Part shown: positions 27,001-40,302 of the stretch, one piece after another
Layout: every line of letters starts with the position of its first letter
Numbering within the stretch: position 1 is the first letter of the stretch
Translations under genes and position numbers: made by a program
The notes under the pieces: model-generated
Told to the model about the DNA's origin: nothing
The model's input: the letters and a program-made list of their open reading frames with translations, nothing else
Database searches by the model: none
Origin: Halictus rubicundus
Lineage: Eukaryota; Arthropoda; Insecta; Hymenoptera; Halictidae
Reading direction: 5' to 3'
NCBI RefSeq assembly: GCF_050948215.1
Contig: NC_135158.1
Coordinates: 8,789,822 to 8,853,821 of the forward strand
Length of the DNA: 64,000 nt

Positions 27001-30000
27001 TGGGTTTCCTTTTTAATTTGCCTTCGTAAATTGACCTGATTAATAATTCATCAGCAGATAAAAATAATTTCAAACGGCGTTCATTCTAACCATCTATTTT
27101 TACTAGAAGTGCACTTTTATCCGTCAATATCTCTGTTCTATTTCTACGACATTTCTATTGTTATGAAATAGAAACGTTTCTAGCGTTACGAAAAAATCAT
27201 TTCGATTGAGAAGCAACGACGACATGTTCATACAACCTGCTCCGTTTTGCGGTCTCGCAACATTTGTTCCATTAAAGTGTAGAGCTACTCGGTCGTCCCA
27301 GGAGTAATATGCGAGCGAAGGGCTCGAAAGGGACAACCCTTAAAAAAGTCAGTCTCGCAGGGGCTAAAAGAGCCATTGTGCAACCGTTATAACTAACTTT
27401 GCCCGGGATAGTGATTCATCCACCCCACATCGCCCACGAACGATAAGACGGGACCGAACAAATGGCACAGAGGCACTCGAAATTTCACGCGACAGAATTC
27501 TATTCGAAAACAATTACGACAGGTTCAAATTCGTGATGCAAAATACTACACAATCCGAACGTATCCATTTAATCGAAGTTATCATCTTTTTATCCACAAA
27601 TTCTTGACATTTTTAAATACTTCAGTCTTTTCATTTTAACCCGTACATGTTCCTCAGGGTAAAAATTCACTCTTCTTGTTCCAGCTCATGCAAAATATGT
27701 ATACGTATATCCAAGACGTATTTATTTAAAATTTTATATTATAAACGAACCGCACTTTATTCGTTTAAAATTTAAACCAAAAATGAGTGATCATTATAGG
27801 ATCTTTTATACAACTATTTCTGAGGAGGTTTGCGAACAAAAATTGAAGTCAAAAGCATTTCGTGTATTAGGATTGAACTTGAGTCAATTATACCGTTTTA
27901 TTAACTCATCGCGTTCATCCCCTCGGTAAAAAAATTTCCTCAGAAATAAAATGATGCCGATATTTAGCCATCTAAATAAATAAAAAGCAAACGATAAATA
28001 CGAATATGTTTCGTTTCTCGCGGCTCTCGAAGAAATCCGAGGGGTTGGAACGCATGAAATCGATACGAATGCATAAACGTTGTGCGCAAGTGTTGTCAGC
28101 GGAGTATCTCGTTCAAGAATAATCCATAAAACGATAGACAACGTTTCTCCCGGGTTGAAAAACGGCGGAATGATCGTCGCCGGTATCTTCCACCCGTGCC
28201 ACGTGGTGCCGGTGCTCCGTCCGACGAAAGAAGCTCTCGTAACTCGAATTTATCGCGACCGAGCGCAAAACCATTGTAGGAATTGATAGGCAGAAGCCCA
28301 GAAAGCTGCCAGACGAGCGCTCTCCACTTGAAAAATGGCTTCGCCCCCGGTGTCTCAACGTTTGTTCCATTAAAAGCGCGGCGACTGCTCCCGGGCGCAG
28401 TCGAGCGCGTCCACCGAGAGAGAAGAAAAAAGGAAGCCTGAAGAGAGGCAACCTCGATAAATCTCGACGAGGGTTTTCCGTCCTCGAGATGCAAGATGAC
28501 GCGAGAAAAACGTATCCCGTGAACCCCGGTGCAGATACCGGGGCCCGTAGTTATTTTATTCGCTAACAAATCCGCTCCCTCCGAAACCTTTCTGCCGGAT
28601 TAACTTCCTTCGCGGATGTTTCTTTGTGCCGTAATTAGACCAGTCCTTTCTTCCAACTTTCACTCGCAAAAATTAGAACCAGTCGCAAATGCACCGGTTG
28701 TGAATTGAACACTTTTCCCACCCTTCTGTTCGTTTCGTGTAATTGAATGAAAATAATGCAAACTCCGGAGAAGCTCGTGGAACTTCTGCGCGCAGGATAA
28801 ACAAGCAGATTCGAGGGTTGTGATTAGGGGGATGGTTTCCAAAAACCGTGAGCGCATCGTAAATATGCACGAGCTGCTTCCACTTTCCGTGACAGAAGCT
28901 GCCAGACGAGGAGGTTCGGTTCGAGTAAATACAAGTCGCGGTATCGTTATACAAAACCCGAGAGAAGAAGCGAAATCGTTCCACCCTTTGGCTCGAGTGT
29001 CCGTCGAGCAACCAGGGCAACTAATGGTTACCAAATGAACTGCTCGAAAGCTCTCCTGTAGCTCGCGTTCCACGGTTCTTCTGGAAGCACTTCCATCGAC
29101 GACAGATGTTCGGCAGCTCTTTGGCTGCTGGTCCCACTCTTTCAGTCAGCTGGCGATGGAAATTTTATTTTCATCAGCCACGAAAATTAGCCTGAAGAAA
29201 CCTCTGCTACTCTCTTTGATCCTCGCGGAACCAAGACGAGAACGACGCGAAGACAGTATGTATTAGAGTTAGTAGACAGCGGTCGCGGTTTGTCAGAGAT
29301 AATAAAAAAAAAAAAAACGAAAAGTTCTGTACAAGAATCTAATCTGAAGTCCAGGGAAGTCGAGATTAATTGTCCGGGGGGAGGGGTATAAATAAAACAT
29401 GCCCGGGAGGAACTGCTCGTTTAATTATTCCGGTTTTGTTGTGATCAACAGCCCCAGGAAAGAATACAGTTACACTTTAGAAGGGACCAAGAGAGAGAGA
29501 GAGAGAGAGAGAGAGACCCGGTGCAAGAGGATGGAAAAAGACTGGCCGAGGGGTCAGGATTACAGATCGAAACGAGAGATTACCCGCTCGTCTGTAATGA
29601 CGAGGAATTATGGGGCATAAGAAGCAAGTTTCAAGCCGGCTGATTTCACGAATTTCCACGGGGGTTAAGCACGTGCGTACGTTAGAAGACGACGAGGCGA
29701 GGCGAGTTTACCCGCGCGCCATTAAGTCCCCGCTGGCCGGCACTTCCGGTGACCAGCCACCTTAGAGGAACGCACGTGCTGCGTACCCGGAGCGTTGTTC
29801 ACGCACCTTGCTTCCGCGAGAGCTCCAAATGCATGTATCTCGGTATACGATCCTGTCGTTGGGCCCGCGAGTTTCCTTCGAAGGAATCGTATAATTTCTC
29901 GCTTGCACTTTTTTTTTTATGTCAGCATTATACCGGCCCGCCATTTTCGGTCCGCTAATGCGCGCCGCCTTCCTACCGGCGCCATCTTTACGCTTAGGAT

Positions 30001-33000
30001 ACCTCTCCCTTGCCTTTTATCAGCTAGTTCAAGCCAATTTACTGTCGACCCACGACTGAAATAACTCGCACACCGTTTGCAAGAATCCAGAACATAATTC
30101 AAAATAGTTTTTCCAACTACTGTTCTCCGTTTTGTACCAATTTTAGGATATTTGCTCGAACATTCGGAAGATGGCGACGCGAGAGAAGAGTCTTCTGAGC
30201 GAACGGTCTCGGATTGATCCCAAAAACCTGTTCCGATGCGATAGTGTTCAGGTACGTTGCACCGATGACGCGAATTTCCGGCCCGTGATTCATCCCCATT
30301 TCCGTTCCCCTATCAACCAACCAGGCAGGAAGCTCGGAAAACACGGAATACCTGCGCGAATAGGTGCATCCAGAGGAAAATGCACCGGCGGAAATATTCC
30401 AAAAATTTTCTTCATCGGCACGAAGCCGACCCTTATCTTTATTCCTTGTAACCGTTATCCAGACCATTGTGCTCTTATCTTCCTACACTTCCGTTGCTCC
30501 CTTTGTATAACATTACTGCTAACAACAATTCTTTTATATATTATTCGAACATTTCTGGTGCAGATCCGCGCCGGAAGATAGACAATAGGTTGTAGCAAAG
30601 AATTTCGAAGATACCCTGCTATTTACCGATGGCAATAATCTTCGATTACTAATCTCGAAGCGCAAGCAACGATAAGAACAATTTTGAACACCCTACGCAG
30701 TGAAAATATGTCCTTTTCTACTCTTCAATCTTCGTTCTCATCTCTTCAACTATCTCGAAATCTCGCATGTTTGACCAGAGGACAAACGATGGCGGACAGC
30801 AGGCCGTAAGTAAACGGCAACAAGCAAGGACAAGCATACTCTATTTGTGACGAAACGCAACAGGACGAGCGATCAGCGCGTCCTTAAAAGCAAGCTAATC
30901 CTCCGGCCGGTGTTATCTAAATCCGCAATTCCACTTCGAGACGACTTTCTAAAACGAAACGGACAGTTCCCAGAAAGGATCGACGTCGACGACGACGGGA
31001 CGAGGACCTGGGATTTCCGATACCCTGCTAAAACAAGACCGGGCCCGACCGATTAAACGGTCCTGTCAGCTGACGGGGCACGCGGAACACACCGTCGCCC
31101 GGTAAACCGGTTCGCGAAACGCTTGTGGGAACAAAGACGGGTTTCATTCGCGGCGCCGCGCCGTGACGTCACGGACGAAGCGGAAAGTGGGTGGTTGGGC
31201 GCGAACGCACACCAACGCCGTCCACAGTCAGTGAGGACGGTCAGTGATCGCCCTCTTCAGGGAAGCTGGCTTCTTCTTCGGTGACGCGCGAAACGATCCG
31301 GATAGATTGCAGCATCCTGGCTCGTCCTTGAAGATCGGTCGAAATTCATTCGTGTCGTTACGAGGAAAAACTGGTGTTGATTCTACATGACGCATATTTA
31401 TTGACACTGACGAGTGGACTGCTGTCTTTATGCGAAACAATGATTTCTCTCCCCCTTTAACGATTCTAAGTTGCAAATTCGATGCTCCTAAATTCGTCCA
31501 ATGTTTTTCCTGAAAAGCTCAGAAGAGACCGTCTCCGAGCCAGAACCGAATGTCGAGCAACAATAACGACCACGTTCCCTCGCGGTCCAGAAAAGAACGT
31601 TCGACGTCCACCGCTGACAGATCGTTTCGTCACGACATCGAGAGCATAATGGAGGATCGAAGCCTCATTGTGCGACTCGGATCGACGTCGATTGCGCAAT
31701 CGCAGCTCGTTGTCCGGCAGAAATTTCGTCATCCGTCCAACGGTGGACTTTCCATCTTAAACGTCCCAATGAGTCACGGCTGTTCAAGGAGAAGGAAGAC
31801 TTTTCTTTTCCCACCGTTCGGGAACCTGAGAGAATCAACCATCCGGAACACCGTGTTGATACCGCCTCGCGAGTCCACCTGCGACTGAGGATCTCCTCAG
31901 AGACTGAGAATCTCTGGGCCGGGAGAGCCGAGAGTGAATCACCGCGGCAAAAAGAGGAGGAAAAACCGCGAACGAAGGAGCAAAGAGGAATAACCCGTAG
32001 GCAGAAACGCTTGCAGTATACCGGAGTTAGTATACCGCGTATACTCAGAGACTCCTCCAAGAGAGGACCTCCGAGGCTCAGCTGCTTCTTGTCTTTCGGC
32101 GATCTAGCCGGGATCTCTTTCTGAACCGTCGATCGCGCGCATGATGCAAGAAATGGGAGACGAGGCTTCTTCGTGAGAATAGCAACGCGATCTTCGTGCA
32201 ATTTTCTCGACAATGACTCGAGCAAATGCGCGGGAAAATAGTGTCAATCGATGATACCGAGATTTCAATAGGAAACCAACACGTCACCACCCAGTAATTT
32301 AATTTAATAGTTTCGTTCAGTATCGCAGTGTAAAAGATTTTTCTTCCAATCTTGATACAGCACAATTACAAAAAATAAAAGGTGTTAATATTTCTTCTGA
32401 AATAGTAATTTATCCGCGTGTCTCTCAATTGCAAAACGAACAGAGTTCTACCAGACTGATTCGTCTAGAAGCTCCAGACCAGTTGTCCCTTTGTGCTTAA
32501 AAATAACCTTGCGTCAGAGTTCGACAAACCGAATGAAGATTTTAAGGGAAGAAAGGCTCCAGGTCGCAAGAGGAAGACATTGTCGTGATTCCTATTTCCG
32601 ATCTAAGGTTCCCCATTCATCGATCCAGGAGAACAGCAAGGAGATCTAGCAAATCGAAAGTGAGGCCGGTTTCCACGGGTTTATTGTCCGGATAATGACC
32701 GTGGCCGGCGATTCCAGGGAGGAAGCCATGTTCGCGTTCGTTGGAACGTGATGCCCAGGTAAAAAGGCACCACGAAAAATTTAAAGGCCCGTCAGCTGTT
32801 CCCTGGTTTCTCGGGCAGAAAGAGGAGAACCCTCTGGTTCGGACCGGGGGAGGAAACAAGGGGTGGCGAGGGAGGTATAGCCGAGGGTTGGGCAGCACAG
32901 CTGCTACCCCAGAAGAATGATCGGCTTCGATACGAATTCCGTGAGACTGCAGCCGTTTTACCGTCAGCCCGATCATGCTCGGACAAATGGAACCGAAACC

Positions 33001-34251
33001 CCGTGCTCTAACGTTGCCTGCCTCGCGCAGGCATTAAAGTCACCGGGCAGAATCGGGTTTTTCTCAGGTACACGTGTGTGTGTCTTTCGCTTCGAAAATT
33101 CGTCATCTTGCGATGAAAGAGACCCGGGAAACTCGGGGCAACTCGGAGTGGGGTGGAAGGCCACGGGGGATGAAATCTGTGACGCTTTCATGCGAAAAGA
33201 TAAACTGGCAACTTTGCTTGGAGAGTATGGTTTTCTTCACTGGGGAACGAATCTTTGCACTTTGGACGTGTACGTTGCCAGGAACTTCTGTCTTAATGAA
33301 TTTTTAGAAATGCAAGGGCGATTATATCACAAATTTAAACTTATCAACGGACAACTATGCATTTAATTCCTCTTACAAGCAATTAGTATAGCGGTCAAAA
33401 GATCTTATATTAATTTGTGCACCCAATATATTTTGTATTGTTGATCTTCAATTTATTCTTTGACTTTCCTTTTGTGTTTTTGGCACATTCTCCTAGCCTG
33501 CAAGGTTACGCATACATTTTTAGATCATAAAAGTGTGTGCGTAACTATTGAATTACGTTGAAAAATAGTATTTTCCGTTTGCTGTCCAATCTTCTAAATT
33601 AATGACTTGCATGTGGGGGAACAGTAACGAAAGCTTTAGAAAAATGTGCGAAGCTGTTGATACACAATGTGTCAGGAGAAACCATTTGACAGTCATTAGT
33701 ATTAATATCGTTCTAAAATGCACCGTTCATGCAGTACATACACTTGTAATTTTTGTGTTCTTTCGCGAGTAACGGAAGATAAAAACTCTCCTTTGTTCAG
33801 CGATGAAAAGGAAGACACAGATTTTTGGAGAAAAAAAAAAAACACACACGCACGCACACGACTGAGAGCACATCGTCGAGTGTACACGTGTTCGATGAAA
33901 AATATTTAAGGGGCGGTGACTCAAAGGCCTCCCACAAAGTGTCACGCGGAAAGAGTCGCGCAGCGTTGGTCTCTCGAGACCTCTTTCCCTGGAAAAGTTG
34001 TTGACACGTAAAAACAGAAAAGGAACGACGAGAAATGGAGCAGCTGCGACCTCTGACACCGCTTTCGATCGGAGGACCATTAAATTTCGGAATTTTCACC
34101 GATGACGTCACGCCCGCGCCGCGGTCGAAACGGACCTTTGTTCGGGAAATTCGTTAAACGAGTTGTCGTAAAACGTAACCGAAGCTACGAATAAATTTAC
34201 TGCCAGTTTATTCGATTTTTTTGTCCAGCTGAAATTCGAAGATTTCTTTCA
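21067..34251. other. Central neur intron, no gene supported
   Basis: Mixed sequence with GC-rich islands (about 22.1-23.4, 24.6-25.1, 25.8-26.3, 28.1-29.1 and 30.8-32.2 kb) separated by AT-rich DNA. It carries poly-C runs at 23994-24003 and about 25736-25749, and a short GA run near 29494-29516. Frames that are open in the islands are open on both strands and have no recognisable domain. Confidence 0.5.
31160..31250 (+). promoter_or_regulatory. Possible promoter-like CpG island with CRE and TCAGT initiators
   Basis: A full cAMP-response element, TGACGTCA, is at 31164-31171. It is followed by two plus-strand arthropod-type initiators (TCAGT at 31228-31232 and 31241-31245) in CpG-rich DNA. A transcript antisense to neur, or an enhancer, would fit. 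There is no TATA box and no coding exon downstream that I recognise. Confidence 0.18.
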
Positions 34252-34424
34252 TTGACCCCTTGCACTGTAACGTCGAGTCGGGCTCGTGATGTCGAGCAGA
34301 ATCTGCCAAGCACGTGTTGGCTATTAATTTCGTTCGAAGCGAGATAAAATTGTATTTAAAAATTTTTAAATAAAACTTCCTCATCGCTGCAACCTTAAAA
34401 TAAATCGCAGCGCAAGGGGGTCAA
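34252..34424. mobile_element. Decayed TTAA-type MITE
   Basis: The inverted ends CCCCTTGCACTG (left, from 34256) and CAGCGCAAGGGGG (right, to 34420) resemble those of the 9534-9765 MITE. The flanking tetranucleotides are TTGA and TCAA, each one transition away from TTAA, so this looks like an older insertion with mutated target sites. It is non-coding, 165 bp. Confidence 0.6.
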
Positions 34425-37153
34425 GCTATCGCGCTACTTTTTATCGAGCTGTTATTATAAAAAGTAACGATTGAGAAACACCGTTGTAGGCTGAATCGAT
34501 CAGCGAGAAAAACAGCTCTAGATTTCGATCGGTTGACTAGAAGTGGATCATAAATGCGTAGAGAAACACGGTGCAGAAGAACGGTCTCATTGTGTGCAAC
34601 ACGCGAAGCTTCGAATGTTCTTGACTCTTTCAACAATCTATCGAATGTTGTACGTTTTTACAAGGTTTGTCGAATGAAACAGGCGAGACGGGCGGCTGTA
34701 CGGCAATTTATTAGTTTCATTTTTAGATTTTTGTTCGTACTTGAAATAATTGAGCCCGGGGACTAAAAACGCGGCAAATCAGCGCAGAAATGGAATCAAA
34801 ATCCCGGCGACCTAGAAAAATCGAAAAAACTGCGGGCGTTGCGAGCGCGAGGGGTTGGTGGATTTTTCGAATAATCGGCCACGACCCAGACTCCGTTGCT
34901 CTTTGTCCGCGTCGGTGCATTGTCGCATCTAAAAATTCGTGAAAGATACGGCGCGCGGCTGAGGGATGAGGCGTGTGCGCGGGGGGTGGAGGAGAGAGTG
35001 GCTGGCGGAAGACAAAAGTCGGCCGAGAGGGAAAAAGAGCCGGGTTGGGATGAGGGGGAGGGTTTCCACTTCGCGAGAAAGCTGTCGCTGACAATGGGGT
35101 ACGTTCTTAGGAAAAGGCTCGTCACGTGGCCGGGAACAACGGACATCTGATGAGAACGGGGTGCACGGGAAACGACGAACCCGGGGAGGCTGGCAAGAGG
35201 GGGAGAGAGAGAGAGAGAAAGGGTTGACGGGAGGATGCGACAGAAAAGGAAAGGGAAGAGAGAGATTCTCTCGAACTCTTTGGGTGACTGACTGTCTCCA
35301 ACCGGCAAATCATCCATTCAGAGAAAAGTCGGTCAACGATGTCAACCCCCGCGACGATACAAATCCACCCCCGTGACAGAGTTGCGGATAAGCGCGATAT
35401 CTGCGGCCGTTGTGCGCCGGAAATGAGGGGATGCGCGAAAATAACGGGAGGAAATGACGACTCCTGCCTGACGGTACTTTGCTTCTGGCCTAGTTCCATT
35501 GTAACCGAGTCCTGTATCTGAAGGAGGACGGATGCGGGACGACCTAATGGAATATTAATACCGAGAAAGTCCTCGCGAAGAGTGAAAGGTGGGTTTCAAG
35601 GTGCCGCGGATAAGGGACGCCGGGTGTCGATCGAACAACCCACCCATCCCAGTCACCCCTTACGGACACCCCAAAATATCACATTTCAATCCCTCTTTGT
35701 ACTAGATGATACGTCGGTCCTATGCACCCGAGAACAAAAGAACTGATCACCTGTTTATTTATTTACAACTGCAGGGTCTAGATACGGGAGCTCGATGTAA
35801 CCAACATGGCGACAGTGCTTTAAATTAATATTCAGTATACAGCGCAGTGCCCGTCTTCGAAGTTTCTGATGCGTGCAGCTTATATAAAACGAATTTTAAT
35901 CAAATTTTCATCTCAGTGTGAAATCAGTGTGAATAAACCTTCAAAATTTGAATGTAAAAAATGTGATTTTCTGTAATTTCTAGGATTTCTAGTTATTTCT
36001 AGAATAATTTCTAGAATTGCAACAAGAAGAATTCCCCAAATTAATTACCGGCCGAAAAAATAGTTAGTCCGAGCGACGGCTTGTAGGGTTTGAAGGTTAC
36101 AGGAATGGAGAATAACAAGCGAGCGAAGGGAGAAACTGTTAATAAATTTATAAGCGTGTAAGAAAAAGTCGGAATCCCGTGTCCTTCCGCGTTCGAACCC
36201 TGTCGACACCGATCAGCGAAACGGGGTCAGCGTGATTTCAAATTCAGCTAGGAGTAGAGCGGGGAACGAAATTATCCTTTCTCTCTCGTCCGGGAGGAGC
36301 AGATATTTTCCAGCGAGCTAGTATATAGGTTATCGGATTTTCCGGAAATAACCGACAATCGTTAACGTCCTCGAGAATCGAAAGTGGATCGTGGAGGACG
36401 CCTAAGAATAGTTCTCCATTCACGACGCTATTCAAAAGGCTTTCTTCCTTTTCGACATCCGAATTCATAATTCCTCCGCCGCGTTATCAATCAAATCGGG
36501 ACGAATCCATTCGGAACGGAGATACATTTTACCGTCGACATTATTTATCGGGGAAATCATCGGCCCCGATTCCGAACGGTTCGAGAAAGAATAAATCGGT
36601 GGGCAAAGCGCGCGGCGCGTTTATGCTACCTGTCCGCGCGTCAACGGCTGTTTTTATTTTTTTTTTTATTTTATCTCAAGAACCTTTCACTTGGAGGCTA
36701 CGTGGGAAAACTGCGATTAAAAATAAAAAGAAGCGGCTTTTAACGATTACGCCGGCTACGCCTCCGCGCCACCATTACGCGAACCTTTAAATGCGACATG
36801 TTCGAGGGTTGTATTCAATTATGCTCGCGCCTCCGAGAAATAAACGCGATTGTCTACAATTTGCTCTAGAACAATATCGGGTAACGTCCATTACGATTTT
36901 TCAATTTGAATTGCAATCTAATCTTTAAAAATTTGAACAAAAATTAATTCCCAGTCCGGTTATAAGCTACGTTAGGGGATCGAGAGAGTGATGGGAGAAA
37001 TTCTTTTTTAAGAAATGAGGAATATTCGGTGTTCGAATTTATTTTGGGGCCCGATGCTCCGTTCGCTGGCGCGCATAACTCAGTTACCGGTAGCGAGGAG
37101 AATAAAGAATGCACGCCGAGAAGAGAAGATCAAACACCATAAAAACGAGTGGA

Positions 37154-37156
<3 letters not shown>

Positions 37157-37187
<31 letters not shown>
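37157..37187. repeat. (GT)n microsatellite
   Basis: About 15 GT units within the neur intron. Confidence 0.93.
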
Positions 37188-37192
<5 letters not shown>

Positions 37193-39058
37193 TGTCCACG
37201 AGGGTAACGAGGCGATCGAGCCCCGACAAAGCTACCTGGAGACAGATTCTAATTTACTGGAGGCAGAACCGTGATTTTATCTCGAGGTTATCAAGCCTTT
37301 GAAGACGCACCGGCGAAACGGGGCCATCATACTTTTCACGAATCTGCGTGCAATGCTCCTACCCAAGAGACACGCTACAGTCTCGTGGAAACGTCTCCAT
37401 TCTCATTATACAGAATCTAAGAAATTTACTCGAAGAAAAGTCGAAAAGTGCTTGCAAATCACTCGACGATCTTTCTATTAGAAAAATGAAAAAATTATTA
37501 TTTCAGTAGTTTTAGTGTGCCAGACCCGATCGTCCCGTAAATATTCATTTCCGCGGGCCGGTAATCCGAGCGACGAAAAACCCGGCCGATGCAAAAATCG
37601 TCTCTCGGTGCAGCCTTTCAGCACGATGCACCGGGCGTGTGCACCTACACACGAAACGTTACACGCGTGAGAGCCGCGATCGTTCTAGGTAATGTTACAA
37701 CACCGAACACGGTGTGCGCCTGTGTTCCCGTGTGACAAAAGCACAGCCGATGGCAACAGCCACCCCTCTAACCGGCCAAGACCGGTTCCATAAAGAAATT
37801 ACTGGCAGCTTAATTTCAAAGGTGACTTCAATGCGCGTGTTATGTCAGCGCCGCTCGTCGTATAAAGTGGTCTACGAGTTTAAACGGGTAATCGTCTACG
37901 GGAAGGCCTTTCGCGCTCAAAGCGTACTCGAATTGGCCGTCCATGGGGATCCCATCGATCCCATAACCAAACCTCGTGGTGCCAATTGCGTTACAAAACG
38001 AATCATTCGTTCGCAGAAATATTTCAATGTTCAATGGATCACCCGTTTAGATCGCAAACCTTGGACCAGGAGTTTTCGAAGTGTCTATCGTATGGTAAAA
38101 ATATGTATTTTGTTATTAAAATTGTGAAATCGTACGCTTACAACTGGAACTTTGATTATGTCGGGGTTTGTCTTTTATTGTCGATAAAATCTACTACGCA
38201 GAAATTTTGTTATGTAAACGATCAAATTGTTTGCGTCAGAACTCGGATAGAAGGGCCTGGTGTCGGCAACATGGCGGCGTTCAAAGGGCTAATAATACTA
38301 TAAGGTAGAAACGTTTAGAAATTAATTATTAATTTCTCAAGATAAACCGGTTTGGTTTCTGGACTACTAATGAAGATTATTAGAGCTTGTAGGTAATGGA
38401 GCTACTGTAGAAATGAATGTGTAAATTGTTGAAATTAAATTGCAGCCCCACGACGATATCGTTCAGCTTATGATGCTCCATAAATGTTAGTGCAAGGTAA
38501 GAGAACTATTGAACTATCTGAACACACGATCAGCTGATCTAGAAGGCTCCCTCGCAACACGATAATTTTCTAATCTCAGACAACATTGAACAATGTTGAA
38601 CACAACTGAAGTACCGTGTGGTCTTCCATATTTATGAAGGCTCTTGCAATCATTTCTGGAAAGGTACGAAAACCCGGCAACACCGGCAACTTTCACCCAG
38701 ATTAAGATCTGCCCGCGACCCTTTAAGGTTCAAGTTCCAGCACTTGAATCATCCCCCGAGCTTGTGGCTCGTCTCGAACAAAAAGCCACCCTCGAGTCTT
38801 CAAAAATTAGTGTGCAATCTCTAGCGAGCGAACAGTGCGCGAACAGAGCCTTGAAAAACGCCGAGAGGTCTGGTCGAAACGGTGCAGCATCGTCTGCTAA
38901 AAAGCCGAAAAGAACGCGTGTTCCCACCCCTTTCGCGCATCCCTCGCGGTCCAGGGAGCCGGGCGAGCGCTCCGGTGGACGACGGGGATGAAACTCGCGA
39001 AACAGAGAGCGAAATAACGCGGCGTGTGTACGTGTGTATGTGTGGGGGTGTGGCTCAC

Positions 39059-39371
39059 CTAGGCCCATCTTGCGTTTCAGCTTCTTGAGCACCTTCATCT
39101 TGTTGCGTAGGGGTGCTAGTATGTTGCTGTCGGCGTTGTTGTTCTGCTGTTGCACCTCTCCGGCCGGGTTATTCTTTCCGTTGGCGAGGTGGTGATGATT
39201 GGACTGGTGGTGCGCGAAGTGCGCCTCGTGATGATGATGGTGATGGTGGTGGTGATGGTGGTGCTGCTGCTGTTGTTGCAGGCTCGCGCCGGCGGGGCTG
39301 ACGACGCGAGTGCAGCAGTGACAGGGGTGGCTTTTGCTGCCCTTGACCGCGCACTCTCCGGACACCCCCAT
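39059..39371 (-). CDS. neur: neuralized, first coding exon (N-terminus and polybasic motif)
   Basis: This exon encodes the first 104 residues plus one base. After MGVSGEC there is a Cys-rich patch (HPCHCC, about residues 16-20), then Gln and His tracts (about 32-61), an Asn/Gln-rich stretch, and a polybasic helix KMKVLKKLKRKMGL just before the donor TAG|GTGAGC. In Drosophila Neur a similar segment (LLKKIKKRFGL) sits immediately before the NHR1 domain and is known as a phosphoinositide-binding, membrane-targeting motif. Joining to the 1284-1450 exon keeps frame exactly, creating a GCA codon between KMGL and PRSSSAGTNNLPPL. The start is the first ATG of this frame after the 5' UTR. The CysCys patch could be S-acylated (inference). 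A longer minus-strand frame overlapping this exon, reaching to 40104, is low-complexity and is not preferred. Confidence 0.9.
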
Positions 39372-40080
39372 AAATGTAGCCGTGGTGCTCTCGAGGTGAC
39401 GAGAGCAGCCGCAGAAATCCGGGGGTTCGGGCGCAACAAAAATTCAAAAAAAAAAAACCCCGAGCTAGGGTTGGAGAGACGAGACCCGGGAGGGTGGGGG
39501 TGGCGATGGTGGTGGTGGCAAAACAGCAACAGCAGACCGCAGAAGTTACCGAGACAATAAAATCGTGCGATCGAAAGAAGAAGAATCGATTCTTTTTCTT
39601 TCCCTCGGGCCGAAACACACGGGGGCTCTGATTCACTGATGGCACATGGAGCACACTGTCGACGATCGCCGCGGACCCGGGGTGAGTTTCATCAACGTCC
39701 AGACGAAATGGATACAGATTATTGAGAGTAGCAGCAGGATGACTGACTTCTCTCGGCACACACTTGGGCGTCGAAGGGGTTACGGTGAATGTCGTTTTTG
39801 TTTTGTTGTCGTGGGAGGTTGTTGCAGGAACAGCCGTGTTATAATCGCGTGACACGAAGACGAGAGGACGCGAGCAGGAACGCGCGTGTACGGAGCGCCT
39901 ACGTGCCCCTCGACCGGCCAGGGACTGACTGACTGCTGCTCGCTCGAGCGCCAGAGTATCGCCGGAGCCGCGCGCGAGCCACCGACCAATCAACGGCCGT
40001 CTATCCCCACCGCGGTTCCGATGCTTCTGGTGGGGGGACTGGCACCTGGTGGACAGCTGCCCCTTACCTGGCCACCGACA
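39372..40080 (-). promoter_or_regulatory. neur: Probable neur 5' UTR and core promoter region
   Basis: CpG-rich DNA directly upstream of the neur ATG. Two overlapping arthropod initiators (TCAGTCAGT, minus strand, 39932-39924) lie about 55 bp downstream of a CCAAT box (39986-39990, plus-strand orientation). No TATA box is seen at the right spacing. Alternatively the 5' UTR is spliced: CAG|GTAAGG on the minus strand at about 40077 is a good donor, and a pyrimidine-rich tract ending CCAACCCTAG near 39469 is a possible acceptor. The exact transcription start cannot be settled from sequence. Confidence 0.45.
40043..40059. promoter_or_regulatory. Paired E-boxes upstream of neur
   Basis: CACCTG (40043-40048) and CAGCTG (40054-40059; ACAGCTG fits the proneural RCAGSTG consensus) are 5 bp apart, about 120 bp upstream of the candidate initiator. 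Fly neur is a direct proneural target, which makes the pair plausible. Confidence 0.35.
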
Positions 40081-40255
40081 CACCGGGCCACCCCAGTGCG
40101 CCAACGCGGGGAGGCCGGGGTGGACCGTGCTGCCTTCGAATCGAACCCGAGAGGCAAGCGGGGTTGGAAATTCGAACTGGTCGCCGACTGCACGAGCATT
40201 GATCCTGCTAGACGCGATTACTCTTTTTCTTTCTCTTTTTTACTCTTTTCGCCCT

Positions 40256-40256
<1 letters not shown>

Positions 40257-40299
<43 letters not shown>
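40257..40299. repeat. (CT)n tract upstream of the neur promoter
   Basis: A pure CT run of about 40 bp (GA on the gene's strand), 330 bp upstream of the candidate initiator. It is a possible GAGA-factor platform as well as a microsatellite. Confidence 0.92.

Positions 40300-40302
<3 letters not shown>

Noticed and set aside
36180..36215. GTTCGAACCC, similar to a tRNA B box
   Set aside because: No A box, acceptor stem or cloverleaf in the preceding 80 bases.
39169..40104. 311-codon minus-strand frame over the neur promoter
   Set aside because: A different frame from the neur exon; low-complexity Ser/Pro/Thr. The overlapping frame has the conserved polybasic motif and a donor in phase with the NHR exon.
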